64,000 nucleotides of DNA. Source: Paraclostridium bifermentans (GTDB taxonomy: Bacteria; Bacillota; Clostridia; Peptostreptococcales; Peptostreptococcaceae). The notes under the pieces were generated by a model that was not told where the DNA came from, did not search any database, and saw only the letters and a list, made by a program, of their open reading frames with translations. Each line of letters opens with the position of its first letter. Position 1 is the stretch's first letter. This document shows positions 53,232 through 62,815 of this stretch, piece by piece. Where the stretch lies: assembly GCF_019916025.1 (NCBI RefSeq), contig NZ_CP079737.1, positions 2,604,001 to 2,668,000 of the forward strand, given 5' to 3'. The translations under genes were made by a program, and so were the position numbers.

Positions 53232-53240
53232 AATATCCTC

Positions 53241-53897
53241 TTACTTAGATGCATTTAATCTGAATTCTTTAACAGTAGCTTCTATATCATCACTATTAAA
53301 TATAGCTGAACCTGCTACTATAACATTAGCTCCCGCTTTTACAACTTCGCTCACGTTTGAAGGTTTTATTCCTCCATCAACTTGTATATCTACATCTAAT
53401 CCTTTTTCATCTATTAATGCTTTTAACTCTTTTATTTTATCTATCATTGTTCCTATAAATGATTGTCCCCCAAACCCTGGATTAACTGTCATTATAAGCA
53501 CCATGTCTATATCATTTAGTATATATTTAATATTTTCTATAGGAGTTGCTGGGTTTAATGCAACACCAGCTTTAACATTAAATGATTTAATATTTTGTAT
53601 AGTTCTATGTAAATGAGTACAAGCCTCTTCATGAACTACTATCATATCACATCCAGCATCTACAAAATCCTTTATGTAGTTATCTGGATTCTCTATCATT
53701 AAATGAGCATCAAATACCATATTTACATCTTTTCTTAATGATTTAACAATAGCTGGCCCTAAAGTTATATTTGGAACAAAATGTCCATCCATAACATCTA
53801 TATGTAAATATTCACAACCTGCTCTTTCCACTTTCTTAACATCCTCTAATAACCTTGCAAAATCTGCTGATAAAATCGATGGTGCCATCTTTATCAT
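53241..53897 (-). CDS. rpe: Ribulose-phosphate 3-epimerase
   Basis: TIM-barrel enzyme of 218 residues that interconverts ribulose-5-phosphate and xylulose-5-phosphate. Seen are MAPSILSADF, LHIDVMDGHFVPNITLGP (metal ligands), FDAHLMIENP, TVNPGFGGQSF and IQVDGGI (aspartate and glycine motifs). GGAGG precedes the ATG by eight bases. It is three bases after rsgA. Confidence 0.96.
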   Translation of the reverse strand: MIKMAPSILSADFARLLEDVKKVERAGCEYLHIDVMDGHFVPNITLGPAIVKSLRKDVNMVFDAHLMIENPDNYIKDFVDAGCDMIVVHEEACTHLHRTIQNIKSFNVKAGVALNPATPIENIKYILNDIDMVLIMTVNPGFGGQSFIGTMIDKIKELKALIDEKGLDVDIQVDGGIKPSNVSEVVKAGANVIVAGSAIFNSDDIEATVKEFRLNASK

Positions 53898-53899
53898 CT

Positions 53900-54784
53900 T
53901 TAATACCTCCTCTTTGATTGTCTCTTTTCTTTTAGCAATTGTAAGTAGCTTTCATATCTTTCTTTAGCTATTTTACTTTCATTTACCCCTTCTTTAACCC
54001 CACATATAGGCTCATTTTCATGCATACATCTTCCTCCGAATTTGCATCCATCTGAAAACTCATCAAATTCTATGAAGTATTCCTTTAGCTCATCTTCTTC
54101 TATATCATCTAAAGTTAATGAACTAAATCCAGGAGTATCTGCTACCATACCTCCACATTCTAGCTTTAAAAGCTCTGCATGTCTTGTTGTATGTTTTCCT
54201 CTTTTTATTTTATCACTAACTTCACCTGTTTGCAGTTGAAATTTACTATCTATATTATTTAATAAAGTTGATTTTCCTACTCCAGAAGGACCTGCAAATA
54301 CAACTATATTGCCTTTTAATTCCTCTTTTACCTTATCTATATTTATTTTAGCTTCATTACTAACGGGTATTACTTTGTAACCACTCGTTTCATATATACT
54401 TTTTAATTTGTTTAGTTCTTCATCTGTAGCTAAATCAGCCTTTGTAAGTACTATAACAATATCTAAAGATTCTCTTTCTGCTAAAACTATGAATCTATCT
54501 AGTAATGATAAATTTGGATTTGGATTTTTTATAGCAAATACAATTATCGCTTTATTTACATTAGCTATTGGCGGTCTTACTAATTCTGTATCTCTATCAT
54601 CTATTTCTTCAAGTACACCTTTTTTATTTTTCTCATCAATTATATTTATTTTTACATTATCTCCTACTAAAGGAGTAATTTTTTCTTTTCTAAATATACC
54701 TCTAGCTCTACATTCATATACCCCTTGATTTGTATCTATATAATAAAATCCCCCAATACCTTTTGTAATAATTCCTTCTATCAT
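53900..54784 (-). CDS. rsgA: Small ribosomal subunit biogenesis GTPase RsgA
   Basis: Circularly permuted GTPase of 294 residues acting late in 30S assembly. The order is an OB-fold (about 1-70), G4 LTKAD, G1 GPSGVGKSTLLN and G3 DTPGF. A C-terminal zinc knuckle follows, with three cysteines and a histidine in CKFGGRCMHENEPIC. AGGAGG precedes the ATG. It lies next to prpC-prkC; RsgA (CpgA) is a known PrkC substrate in Bacillus. Confidence 0.95.
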   Translation of the reverse strand: MIEGIITKGIGGFYYIDTNQGVYECRARGIFRKEKITPLVGDNVKINIIDEKNKKGVLEEIDDRDTELVRPPIANVNKAIIVFAIKNPNPNLSLLDRFIVLAERESLDIVIVLTKADLATDEELNKLKSIYETSGYKVIPVSNEAKINIDKVKEELKGNIVVFAGPSGVGKSTLLNNIDSKFQLQTGEVSDKIKRGKHTTRHAELLKLECGGMVADTPGFSSLTLDDIEEDELKEYFIEFDEFSDGCKFGGRCMHENEPICGVKEGVNESKIAKERYESYLQLLKEKRQSKRRY

Positions 54785-54854
54785 TTAATTCCTCCTATAA
54801 AATTTAGTTAAACTTCTAATTAATATTATCTATATTAATTTACATAAATATTAC

Positions 54855-54891
54855 AAAAAAGTCCAATAATTATTAATCATTGGACTTTTTA
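54855..54891 (-). terminator. Intrinsic terminator after prkC
   Basis: AAAAAGTCCAAT pairs with ATTGGACTTTTT around an 11-base loop, followed by a T-run on the minus strand. Confidence 0.9.
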
Positions 54892-54925
54892 TAATTATTA
54901 TTTATTACATGTTTAATTTAAACCA

Positions 54926-56767
54926 CTAGTGTTTTGTTCCATTACTCGCACTTTGATGATCTGTAGCTTGATTGGCAGGTGTTGATGAACCTCCTGTTCC
55001 TTGGCCTCCTGTTCCTGAACTCCCACCTTGGTCTCCTGTTCCCGAACCTGACCCTCCTGTTCCTTGATCTCCTGTTCCTTGATCTCCTGTTCCTGGATCA
55101 GTTGTTCCTCCTTCATTCCCAGATCCACCTGTCCCTGGATCAGTTGGTTTTTCTGGTTCAGTTGGTTTTTCTGGCTCTGTTGGTTTCTCTGGTTCTTTTG
55201 GCTCTTCCGGTTTAGGTTCTGGCTTTTGTTGAGGTCCTTTACTAACTTCTACATTTACCTTATCTCCTGGCTTTATATTTCCAGAGTTTGGATTTTGAGC
55301 TACAACTATATCTTTAGCCTCATTACTATCTACATATTTTACATTTCCTAATTGTAGTTTATTTTCTTTTAAAATATTTCCAGCTTCTCCTAACGTCTTA
55401 CCTACAACACTTGGTATAGATGTTTGACTTTGACCCTTACTTATAGTTAAAGTAATTGTATCTCCTGGATTAACAGGAGTTCCCTCATTTGGAGTTTGTG
55501 ATATTACATGATTTTTTTCAACGCTATCACTATACTCCTCTATACTAACCCTTATATTCAGACCCAACTCATCAGCTTTCTTTTGGGCTTCATCCAGTTC
55601 CATGTTTATTAAATTCGGAGCAGTTCCTTCTGCTGTATCCTTATTTTTAAATCCTAAAGCAATTTTACCTATCACTACTATTTGTGTTATAAGCACTAAA
55701 GTTAAAACTATAGCTGCTATTTTCCATCTTTTTTTACTTTTAGGATTATCCGATTTTTTATTTTTTTTCTTATTTATTTTTGAAGAAGGTTTAGCAGGAA
55801 CTGCATTGTCTAGTTCTTCTTCTACATCATCTTCTTCATATATATTTTGCGGTTTAGTCTCTGCTAACTTTAAAGCTTTATTTAGCTCAGCTTCATCTAT
55901 TTTTTGAGTAGCATAATTATCATATTCTTTTATAAAATCTAAATCTATATTTTTTTCTATATACTCGATATCTTCTATTAATTCATCTGCACCTTGATAT
56001 CTATCAGCGCTAGACTTTGAAGTTAATTTCTTTATTATATTCCTAACACTTTGAGGAATAGAAACTTTCTCTTCTTGAGTAAATTCTATCTCTTCATTTA
56101 TATGTTGAAGAGCTATGGATATAGGGCTTTCTCCTGTAAAAGGAACTCTTCCTATTATCATCTCGTATAATACGATACCTAAAGAGTATAAGTCTGTTGT
56201 ATTTGAAACAAATTTTCCTTTAGCTTGTTCTGGTGAAAAATAGTGTACCGAACCTATTACACTTCCAGTACTTGTTATAGTTGAACTAGATACAGCCTTA
56301 GCTATACCAAAGTCAGCAACTTTAACAAGTCTGCCTTCATTAGATATAAGTATATTATGAGGTTTTATATCTCTATGTATAATCCCTTTTCTATGTGCGG
56401 CACCTAACGCTTTAGCTATTTGCTTAGCTATATCTAATGCTGTATATTCATCTAAAGTACCTTCATTTTTTATTATATCCTTTAAATTTTGTCCTTCTAT
56501 AAGCTCCATTACTATGTAATGAACTTTTCCATCTTCTCCTACATCATATACATTTACAATGTTAGGATGCGAAAGACTTGCAACGGCTTCGGCTTCTCTT
56601 TTAAATTTAGTTAAAAATTCTTCATCATCCACAAACTCTGGTCTTAAAACCTTTATGGCTACAGTTCTGTTTAAAAGCTTATCTCTAGCTTCATATACAA
56701 AAGCCATACCTCCATCGCCTATTTTTTTTATTATTTCATATCTATTTCCTAAAACTGTTTCTCCCAC
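54926..56767 (-). CDS. prkC: PASTA-domain Ser/Thr protein kinase PrkC
   Basis: Membrane receptor kinase of 613 residues that senses peptidoglycan fragments. The N-terminal kinase domain (about 10-270) has ATP lysine K39, the HRD motif with catalytic D133 and DFG at 152-154. A charged juxtamembrane region leads to one membrane segment (about 348-369) and two PASTA domains (about 382-445 and 449-511). A low-complexity tail follows (512-613): first proline/glutamate/lysine, then glycine, threonine, aspartate and glutamine. Two PASTA domains with an unusual glycine-rich tail recall C. difficile PrkC. The start is GTG at 56767. It is 12 bases after prpC. Confidence 0.95.
   Translation of the reverse strand: MGETVLGNRYEIIKKIGDGGMAFVYEARDKLLNRTVAIKVLRPEFVDDEEFLTKFKREAEAVASLSHPNIVNVYDVGEDGKVHYIVMELIEGQNLKDIIKNEGTLDEYTALDIAKQIAKALGAAHRKGIIHRDIKPHNILISNEGRLVKVADFGIAKAVSSSTITSTGSVIGSVHYFSPEQAKGKFVSNTTDLYSLGIVLYEMIIGRVPFTGESPISIALQHINEEIEFTQEEKVSIPQSVRNIIKKLTSKSSADRYQGADELIEDIEYIEKNIDLDFIKEYDNYATQKIDEAELNKALKLAETKPQNIYEEDDVEEELDNAVPAKPSSKINKKKNKKSDNPKSKKRWKIAAIVLTLVLITQIVVIGKIALGFKNKDTAEGTAPNLINMELDEAQKKADELGLNIRVSIEEYSDSVEKNHVISQTPNEGTPVNPGDTITLTISKGQSQTSIPSVVGKTLGEAGNILKENKLQLGNVKYVDSNEAKDIVVAQNPNSGNIKPGDKVNVEVSKGPQQKPEPKPEEPKEPEKPTEPEKPTEPEKPTDPGTGGSGNEGGTTDPGTGDQGTGDQGTGGSGSGTGDQGGSSGTGGQGTGGSSTPANQATDHQSASNGTKH
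55055..55099 (-). repeat. 15-bp tandem repeat (three copies) in the prkC tail
   Basis: Three head-to-tail copies of a 15-bp unit (TCCTGTTCCTTGATC on the plus strand, the third with one change) encode repeated D-Q-G-T-G. Being in frame, gain or loss of units would alter tail length without a frameshift. Confidence 0.85.
55140..55193 (-). repeat. 18-bp tandem repeat (three copies) in the prkC tail
   Basis: Three near-identical 18-bp units (consensus TCAGTTGGTTTTTCTGGT on the plus strand) encode repeated E-P-E-K-P-T in the stretch after the second PASTA domain. Confidence 0.85.
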
Positions 56768-56779
56768 TATATCACCATC

Positions 56780-57529
56780 CTAATTATAATTAACTAATAT
56801 AACCGATACATTGTCTTTCCCTGATAGTTCATTAGCCTTGTTTATTAAATTTTCAGCTATAACTTCTACTTCCTCATCTTTAGATATAATTTCATTTATT
56901 TCATTTTTATCTACAAACCCTGTTAATCCATCAGTAGCTAATAAAACTTTATCATCTTTATTAATATCTTTTTTATAAATATCAACTAATATAATTTGTT
57001 CCGTTCCCAGAGCTCTTGTTATAATATTTCTATTTGGGTGTGTTTTTGCTTCTTCTTCAGTTATAGCATGCTTTACTATAAGTTCTTCGACTAAAGAATG
57101 ATCTCTTGTAATTTTTTCAAACTCTCCATCGTGTAACATATAACATCTGCTATCTCCTACATTTGCAATATATATTTTTCCTTTATGTATTATTACAGTT
57201 GTTAATGTAGTTCCCATTCCAGTGTATATTTCATCATCTTTAGATTTTTTGTATATTATAGAGTTTACGTTATTATAAGCTTGCTTAAGAATATCATCTA
57301 TATAATTTATTTTTACAAATTCATTTTGAACTAAGTTATTTCTCAAAAACTTCACTATATTTTCTACAGCTAATTCACTTGCAACTTCACCCTTATTATG
57401 GCCACCCATACCGTCAGCTATTGCAAATATTCCTATATCTCCCGAATTTGTTGATATAATTTCACCTTTGCAATAGTCTTCGTTATTTTTTCTTATTCTT
57501 CCAATATGGGAAATACAACTATATTTCAT
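56780..57529 (-). CDS. prpC: PP2C-type Ser/Thr protein phosphatase
   Basis: This 249-residue metal-dependent phosphatase reverses PrkC phosphorylation. Motifs seen are HIGRIRKNNEDY (about 9-20), IADGMGGHNKGEVAS, MGTTLT, VGDSRCY, TRDHS and LLATDGLT with the metal-binding aspartates. GGGGG precedes the ATG. It lies directly before prkC and after rlmN. Confidence 0.95.
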   Translation of the reverse strand: MKYSCISHIGRIRKNNEDYCKGEIISTNSGDIGIFAIADGMGGHNKGEVASELAVENIVKFLRNNLVQNEFVKINYIDDILKQAYNNVNSIIYKKSKDDEIYTGMGTTLTTVIIHKGKIYIANVGDSRCYMLHDGEFEKITRDHSLVEELIVKHAITEEEAKTHPNRNIITRALGTEQIILVDIYKKDINKDDKVLLATDGLTGFVDKNEINEIISKDEEVEVIAENLINKANELSGKDNVSVILVNYN

Positions 57530-57545
57530 AATTTTCCCCCTTCAT

Positions 57546-58574
57546 CTATTTGTGTTTTCTTCTTAATTGACCACAAGCTCCATTTATATCCGCTCCCATT
57601 TCTCTTCTTATAGTAGCTGGTATATTTTTTTCATTTAACATATCTCTAAATTTATATACATAAGTTTTATCTGGTTTTTCATAATCTCTTTCTTCTACTT
57701 TGTTTATAGGTATTAAGTTAACATGACATAACATACCCTTTAAAATTTTAGACAATTGATTAGCATCATCTATAGAGTCATTCACACCTTTTATTAATGA
57801 ATACTCAAACGTAACCCTTCTATTAGTACTTTCTATATAGTGTTTACACGCATCTATAACTTCTTTTATTGAATATGCATTTGCTATTGGCATTATCTCT
57901 TTTCTTGATTTATCAAAAGGAGAATGCAGTGACAACGCTAAATTTATAGGAATTTTCAAATCTGCTAATTCGTACATTTTAGGAACTACTCCACATGTTG
58001 ATAATGTAATATGTCTATATCCTATATTAAGCCCATTCTTTTCATTTACTAGTTTTAAAAACTGCTTAGTATTATCAAAGTTATCAAGAGGTTCTCCACT
58101 TCCCATCAATACAATATTTGACACTCTTTTACCTATATCCTCTTGAATTTGTATTATTTGATCTAATATTTCCCAAGGTTCTAAATTTCTTAGTAATCCA
58201 TCTATAGTAGATGCGCAAAATCTACATCCCATTCTACATCCAACTTGATTTGATATACATACGGTTACGCCATGTTCGTATTCCATCATTACACTTTCTA
58301 TTATATTCCCATCATTAAGTAAAAATAAATACTTTCTAGTTCCATCAATTTTAGATTCTAATTTTAATTCAACATCTAAGCTGCCTATATATGAAACCTC
58401 ATCTAATTTTTCTCTTAGAACTTTTGGTATATTATTCATATCATCAAAAGATTTTGCTCCTTTATAAATCCAGCTAAATATTTGAGATCCTCTAAAAGCT
58501 TTCTCTCCTATACTTTTTAAAAACTCTTTTATTTCTTCTTCAGTTAAATTTTTTAAACATGTCTTATTATCCAT
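57546..58574 (-). CDS. rlmN: Dual-specificity 23S rRNA/tRNA adenine-C2 methyltransferase
   Basis: Radical SAM enzyme of 342 residues that makes 2-methyladenosine at 23S A2503 and tRNA A37. The C-x3-C-x2-C cluster is in GCRMGCRFCAST (about 112-123). The catalytic C-terminal cysteine is in NGACGQLRRK. MGSGEPLDNFDN and SLHSPFDKSRKEIMP are also present. The cfr-type difference is not seen, so housekeeping RlmN is the reading. Confidence 0.95.
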   Translation of the reverse strand: MDNKTCLKNLTEEEIKEFLKSIGEKAFRGSQIFSWIYKGAKSFDDMNNIPKVLREKLDEVSYIGSLDVELKLESKIDGTRKYLFLLNDGNIIESVMMEYEHGVTVCISNQVGCRMGCRFCASTIDGLLRNLEPWEILDQIIQIQEDIGKRVSNIVLMGSGEPLDNFDNTKQFLKLVNEKNGLNIGYRHITLSTCGVVPKMYELADLKIPINLALSLHSPFDKSRKEIMPIANAYSIKEVIDACKHYIESTNRRVTFEYSLIKGVNDSIDDANQLSKILKGMLCHVNLIPINKVEERDYEKPDKTYVYKFRDMLNEKNIPATIRREMGADINGACGQLRRKHK

Positions 58575-58582
58575 ATAATTGC

Positions 58583-59908
58583 CTACCTTACTCTCTTAAG
58601 TTTTGCTATAAAAAATCCGTCCATACCATGTATATTTGGATAAATTTTTATATATCCTTTATCTTGATTATCTAAATCAATCTTAACTTCATCAATAGGT
58701 TCTAATTCAAATTTTTCATTATCTTGTAAGAATTTATTAATTATATCTATATTTTCTTCATCATGTATAGTACAAGTACTATATATTAAGTGACCACCCA
58801 CTTTAACATACTTAGCTGCATTATTTAAAATAGCGCCTTGTATAACCGGTAAGTCTTTAAGTTCTTCTTCTTTTTTAAACTTTATTTCTGGTTTTCTTTT
58901 TATTATTCCCATTCCAGAACAAGGAACATCCGATACTACATAATCAAATTTATCTATACTACTTTCATCTATTTCTAATGCATCTAAATTTTCTACTTTT
59001 ACATTTTTTAATCCTAATCTATTAACAGTATTATTTATAAGTTTTAATTTATGTTCAAATACATCTCTTGCTATAACTTGTCCACTATTATTCATTAAAG
59101 TTGCCAAATGTGTTGTTTTACCTCCTGGCGCACTACACATATCTAAAACTAAACTACCTTCTTTTGGATTTGTTACTTTTCCTACAAGCATAGAACTTAT
59201 ATCTTGAACTGTGAAAAGTCCATCTCTAAATAATTTATTACCTTCTATATTTTTAAGATTTTGTACCATTATAGCTTCATCAATTCCATTAACTTTACTG
59301 CATACAATTCCTTGAGCCTTTAACTTTTCGATTAATTCATCTTTAGTTATTTTAGTTGTATTTACTCTTATATATAAATTAGGTTTTTCAGAATTAGCTT
59401 CTAATAAATCCTCTGTAAATTCTTCTCCAAATACATTCATCCATTTTTGAATTATCCATGGACTATATGAATACTTTATAGATAAAGTATCTACCTTATT
59501 TTCTTTTTCTATATCCATTATAGTCTCTTTGTTTCTTAGTACATTTCTAAGTATAGCATTCACAAATCCAGATGACTTTTTATCATATTTTTTAATAAGA
59601 GAAACGCTCTCGTTTACTGCTGCATGCTCTTTTATGCTATCTAAAAATAGTATTTGATAAATTCCTAACCATAATGATATTTTAACATAGGTTGACATTT
59701 TTTTCGATTTTATCTTAGATAATTTATCTATTATATAATTTAAATAATATTTATTTTCTATAATTCCATAAATAAGTTCTGTTGCAAGACCTTTTTCCTG
59801 ATCACTTATATTTACGTTTTTAAAATTTTTGTTAATAGATAAATTTGAATAATTTTTATTTCTTTCTATATCGTATAGTGTTTTAAATGCTAATTCTCTT
59901 GCGTTCAT
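58583..59908 (-). CDS. rsmB: 16S rRNA (cytosine967-C5)-methyltransferase
   Basis: This 441-residue protein has an N-terminal NusB-like domain (about 1-140) and a C-terminal SAM methyltransferase domain. The SAM motif is DMCSAPGGKTTHLA. The two catalytic cysteines are in DVPCSGMG and YSTCTIHDEEN. GGAGG precedes the ATG. An intrinsic terminator ends only 26 bases before the start, leaving no room for a promoter between them. Confidence 0.95.
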   Translation of the reverse strand: MNARELAFKTLYDIERNKNYSNLSINKNFKNVNISDQEKGLATELIYGIIENKYYLNYIIDKLSKIKSKKMSTYVKISLWLGIYQILFLDSIKEHAAVNESVSLIKKYDKKSSGFVNAILRNVLRNKETIMDIEKENKVDTLSIKYSYSPWIIQKWMNVFGEEFTEDLLEANSEKPNLYIRVNTTKITKDELIEKLKAQGIVCSKVNGIDEAIMVQNLKNIEGNKLFRDGLFTVQDISSMLVGKVTNPKEGSLVLDMCSAPGGKTTHLATLMNNSGQVIARDVFEHKLKLINNTVNRLGLKNVKVENLDALEIDESSIDKFDYVVSDVPCSGMGIIKRKPEIKFKKEEELKDLPVIQGAILNNAAKYVKVGGHLIYSTCTIHDEENIDIINKFLQDNEKFELEPIDEVKIDLDNQDKGYIKIYPNIHGMDGFFIAKLKRVR

Positions 59909-59933
59909 TAAATACCTCCATATATTTAAATAG

Positions 59934-59958
59934 AAAAAGTCCTAGAAACCCCTAGGAC
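59934..59958 (-). terminator. Intrinsic terminator after the YugP-type gene
   Basis: GTCCTAG pairs with CTAGGAC around a six-base loop, followed on the minus strand by TTTTTC. The short stem and U-run suggest partial termination before rsmB. Confidence 0.72.
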
Positions 59959-59966
59959 AATCTCTA

Positions 59967-60665
59967 TTAATCATCACGTCTTTGTGATATTGCAATTAAT
60001 CTTAATAATTGAAGCACTGATGCTAATGCTGCTGCAACGTATGTTAAGGCAGCTGCTGTTAGTACTTCTCTCCCTTGTTTTATCTCTTTTCCTTCTAATA
60101 TACCTTCATTCCCAATTTGAACCATAGCTCTACTAGATGCATTGAATTCTACTGGTAAGGTAATTATTTGGAATATTACAGATGCTGAAAATAATAATAT
60201 CCCAATTTTTAAAAAAGGACCTGTCATAAATAATCCTATGAATATTAAAAACCAAGATATATTAGACGCAAAGTTCACTACAGGAACCAAACTACTTCTC
60301 ATTTGAAGAGGCGCATATCCCTTAGCATGTTGAATTGCATGCCCACATTCATGTGCTGCAACTGAAACAGAAGTAATAGATGTACCAGAATAAACATCTT
60401 GTGATAACCTAACTACATTACTTCTTGGGTCATAGTGGTCGCTAAGACTTCCTCTAACCATTTCAATATTAACATTGTAAAGTCCATTTGCATCTAATAT
60501 TTTTCTAGCTGTTTGTTCTCCTGTATAACCTAATCTACTTTGAACTCTAAAGTATCTACTTGTTGTGCTACTTACTTTGAACTGAGCATACATAGTAAAT
60601 AATATACCTGGTATTAAAATAAACAATGTCGGATCAAACATATATCCATAGCCATAGTGCATCAT
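59967..60665 (-). CDS. YugP-type zinc metallopeptidase (membrane)
   Basis: This 232-residue membrane protein has hydrophobic segments near 8-24, 120-145, 148-170 and 195-220. The zinc motif HECGH is at about 108-112, in the stretch VAAHECGHAIQHAKG. The family (Bacillus YugP) is distinct from HtpX, but the topology and motif are similar; its substrates are unknown. The start is the ATG at 60665, eight bases after AGGAGAG, and overlaps neither neighbour. It lies two bases after the DUF116 gene. Confidence 0.85.
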   Translation of the reverse strand: MMHYGYGYMFDPTLFILIPGILFTMYAQFKVSSTTSRYFRVQSRLGYTGEQTARKILDANGLYNVNIEMVRGSLSDHYDPRSNVVRLSQDVYSGTSITSVSVAAHECGHAIQHAKGYAPLQMRSSLVPVVNFASNISWFLIFIGLFMTGPFLKIGILLFSASVIFQIITLPVEFNASSRAMVQIGNEGILEGKEIKQGREVLTAAALTYVAAALASVLQLLRLIAISQRRDD

Positions 60666-60667
60666 AT

Positions 60668-61402
60668 TTAACACTCTCCTATAAAGAATTTTATTGCATT
60701 TTCAACTTCACTTGCATCAATTTTTGTATCTACGCAAGGCCCATTAGGTCTTTTGTTAAAGACTCCTAAAACTGGTACTTGTCTTATATCTTGTACTCCT
60801 GCAGTTAAATCTCTTTCGCAAGCTACAGCAACTACAGCCTTAGGTCTAGTTTCTTTTATTTTCTTTCTAGCTAATGTACCTCCAGTTGCTATAAATACAT
60901 GTACATTGTACTTATCTTGTAAATCTATTAAATCTTTTACATTACAAAGTCCACAACTTTTGCAGTTTCTTACATTTGTAGTTATCTTTAATTTACATTC
61001 ACTTTTTTGGATACAATGTGGTATTAAAATAAGTATGTCTTCAGGCTTTATCTTATACCTATTACTATATATATAATTATTATTTAATTTTATATATACT
61101 TTTCTTATTTCATTTTTAGGCACATTTAAAGTATTCCCTAAAACAATAAGTACAGGATATAAAAAGCTAACTATACTAAAGTTAAACTTCATTATATATT
61201 TATTTACTCTTTTATCATTTACAACCATATAGGTAACTAAAGTTGAAAATATAGTAATAATTAATAATAATATTATTACCCCATTTACTAATATAGAAAA
61301 TATATTTTCAAGACTATTCATAAAAATATTTAATCCCACCAATAAAAATAGTAATATTCCTATTAAAAACACTGTAGTTGTCATGTATTTTTTAAAATTC
61401 AT
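60668..61402 (-). CDS. DUF116 family protein
   Basis: This 244-residue protein has two N-terminal membrane segments (about 8-28 and 33-60) and a cytosolic part with conserved cysteines: IPHCIQKSEC and NCKSCGLCNV, then AVACERDL. The cysteine layout suggests metal or Fe-S binding. It stands between fmt and the YugP-type gene, an order common in clostridia. The function is unknown to me. Confidence 0.8.
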   Translation of the reverse strand: MNFKKYMTTTVFLIGILLFLLVGLNIFMNSLENIFSILVNGVIILLLIITIFSTLVTYMVVNDKRVNKYIMKFNFSIVSFLYPVLIVLGNTLNVPKNEIRKVYIKLNNNYIYSNRYKIKPEDILILIPHCIQKSECKLKITTNVRNCKSCGLCNVKDLIDLQDKYNVHVFIATGGTLARKKIKETRPKAVVAVACERDLTAGVQDIRQVPVLGVFNKRPNGPCVDTKIDASEVENAIKFFIGEC

Positions 61403-61406
61403 AATT

Positions 61407-62339
61407 TTAACTTCCTAATATAATGTCTGTGTTTATATTGTTTCCTTTTATATATTCAGGCACTTCCATTCTTTTCTTTCCAGCCATTTGGATTTCTTTA
61501 ATCTGAACTATACCTTCACTTGTAGATACATTTATTCCTTCTTTATCTACACTAATTATAGTTCCAGGATCTTTATCACTGTTTTTATCTATGACTTTAG
61601 TTTTCCATATTTTCATAGTTTGACCTTCATAAGTTGTGTAAGCACTAGGCCATGGATTTATTCCTCTCACAAGGTTATGTATATCTATAGCTGATTTATT
61701 CCAATCTATATTTCCTAGTGACTTATTCATTATCGGTGAGTAACAAGTATTTTCATTCCTTTGTTTTTCTCTAGGAGCCTCACCTTTTTCTATTAAATCG
61801 ATAGTTTCTTTTAAAACTTTAGCTCCATCTATCATCATTTTATCATGAAGCTCTCCTGCAGTTATTTCATCATCTAAAGGTATTTCACTTTTTAATATCA
61901 TATCTCCAGTGTCAAGACCTTCATCCATATACATTGTAGTTACACCTGTTTTTTCTTCTCCGTTTATTATAACCCAGTTTAAAGGAGCTGCTCCTCTGTA
62001 TCTTGGTAGTAAAGAAGCGTGTACATTAACACATCCATATTTAGGTATATCTAAAATACTCTTTGGAAGTATTTGTCCAAAAGCTACAACTACTATAAGT
62101 TCTGGGTTCATTTCTTTTAATGTATCAACAAATGATTCTTCCCTAGCTTTTAAAGGTTGGTATACTGGTATATCATACTTTAGAGCTAATTCCTTTACTG
62201 GCGGCATAGCTAATTTTTTACCTCTACCCTTAGGTTTATCTGGTTGAGTAACTACGGCTACAACTTCGTGGCCTTCATCTATTATTTTCTGTAAGCACGG
62301 AACTGCAAATTCTGGAGTTCCCATAAATACTATTTTCAT
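61407..62339 (-). CDS. fmt: Methionyl-tRNA formyltransferase
   Basis: Formylates initiator methionyl-tRNA using 10-formyltetrahydrofolate. It has 310 residues. Motifs are VFMGTPEFAVPCL at the start, VNVHASLLPRYRGAAPLNW (catalytic asparagine and histidine), and TGVTTMYMDEGLDTGDMIL. The start is the ATG at 62339, nine bases after AGGAG. The partner deformylase gene def is 15 bases upstream. Confidence 0.96.
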   Translation of the reverse strand: MKIVFMGTPEFAVPCLQKIIDEGHEVVAVVTQPDKPKGRGKKLAMPPVKELALKYDIPVYQPLKAREESFVDTLKEMNPELIVVVAFGQILPKSILDIPKYGCVNVHASLLPRYRGAAPLNWVIINGEEKTGVTTMYMDEGLDTGDMILKSEIPLDDEITAGELHDKMMIDGAKVLKETIDLIEKGEAPREKQRNENTCYSPIMNKSLGNIDWNKSAIDIHNLVRGINPWPSAYTTYEGQTMKIWKTKVIDKNSDKDPGTIISVDKEGINVSTSEGIVQIKEIQMAGKKRMEVPEYIKGNNINTDIILGS

Positions 62340-62354
62340 ATTTTTCAACTCCTA

Positions 62355-62795
62355 CTACTTCTCAATTTTATCTACAAATAATATTCCATCTAAATGGTCT
62401 ATCTCATGGCAAAATGCTCTTGCTAAAAGTTCTTCACCTTCTATTTCAAACATTTGCCCTTTTCTATTCATAGCTCTAACTTTTGCGTAGTATGGTCTTG
62501 TTACAGGCCCACACTCATTTACAACACTTAAACATCCTTCATCATCAGTTTGAGTTCCAGAAGTTTCTATTATCTCTGGATTTATTAGTTCTATAATCCC
62601 ATCACCTACATCTATTACAGCTATTCTTTTTAATATTCCAACTTGAGGAGCTGCAAGTCCTACTCCATCAGCCTCATACATAGTGTCTGCCATATCATCT
62701 AATAATTGAATTATTTTTTCATCGATTTTTTCAACATGTTTACACTTTTTTCTTAATACCGGTTCTCCTATTTGAACTATTTGTCTTAACGCCAT
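62355..62795 (-). CDS. def: Peptide deformylase
   Basis: Removes the formyl group from nascent proteins. It has 146 residues. The three motifs are [10 protein letters not shown] (about 43-52), EGCLSV (metal cysteine) and CHEIDHLDG (two metal histidines and the catalytic glutamate). The length fits the short type found in clostridia. A good AGGAGG precedes the ATG. It lies between priA and fmt. Confidence 0.97.
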
Positions 62796-62815
62796 TTTAT
62801 ATTCCTCCTAAAATT

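Noticed and set aside
55055-55193. CRISPR-like direct repeats
   Set aside because: The units are 15 and 18 bp with no spacers and lie in frame inside prkC.
54913-55351. Overlapping open frames on both strands of the prkC tail, including a glutamine/glutamate-rich one
   Set aside because: They come from the low-complexity repeats of prkC read in other frames and have no ribosome-binding site or family match.
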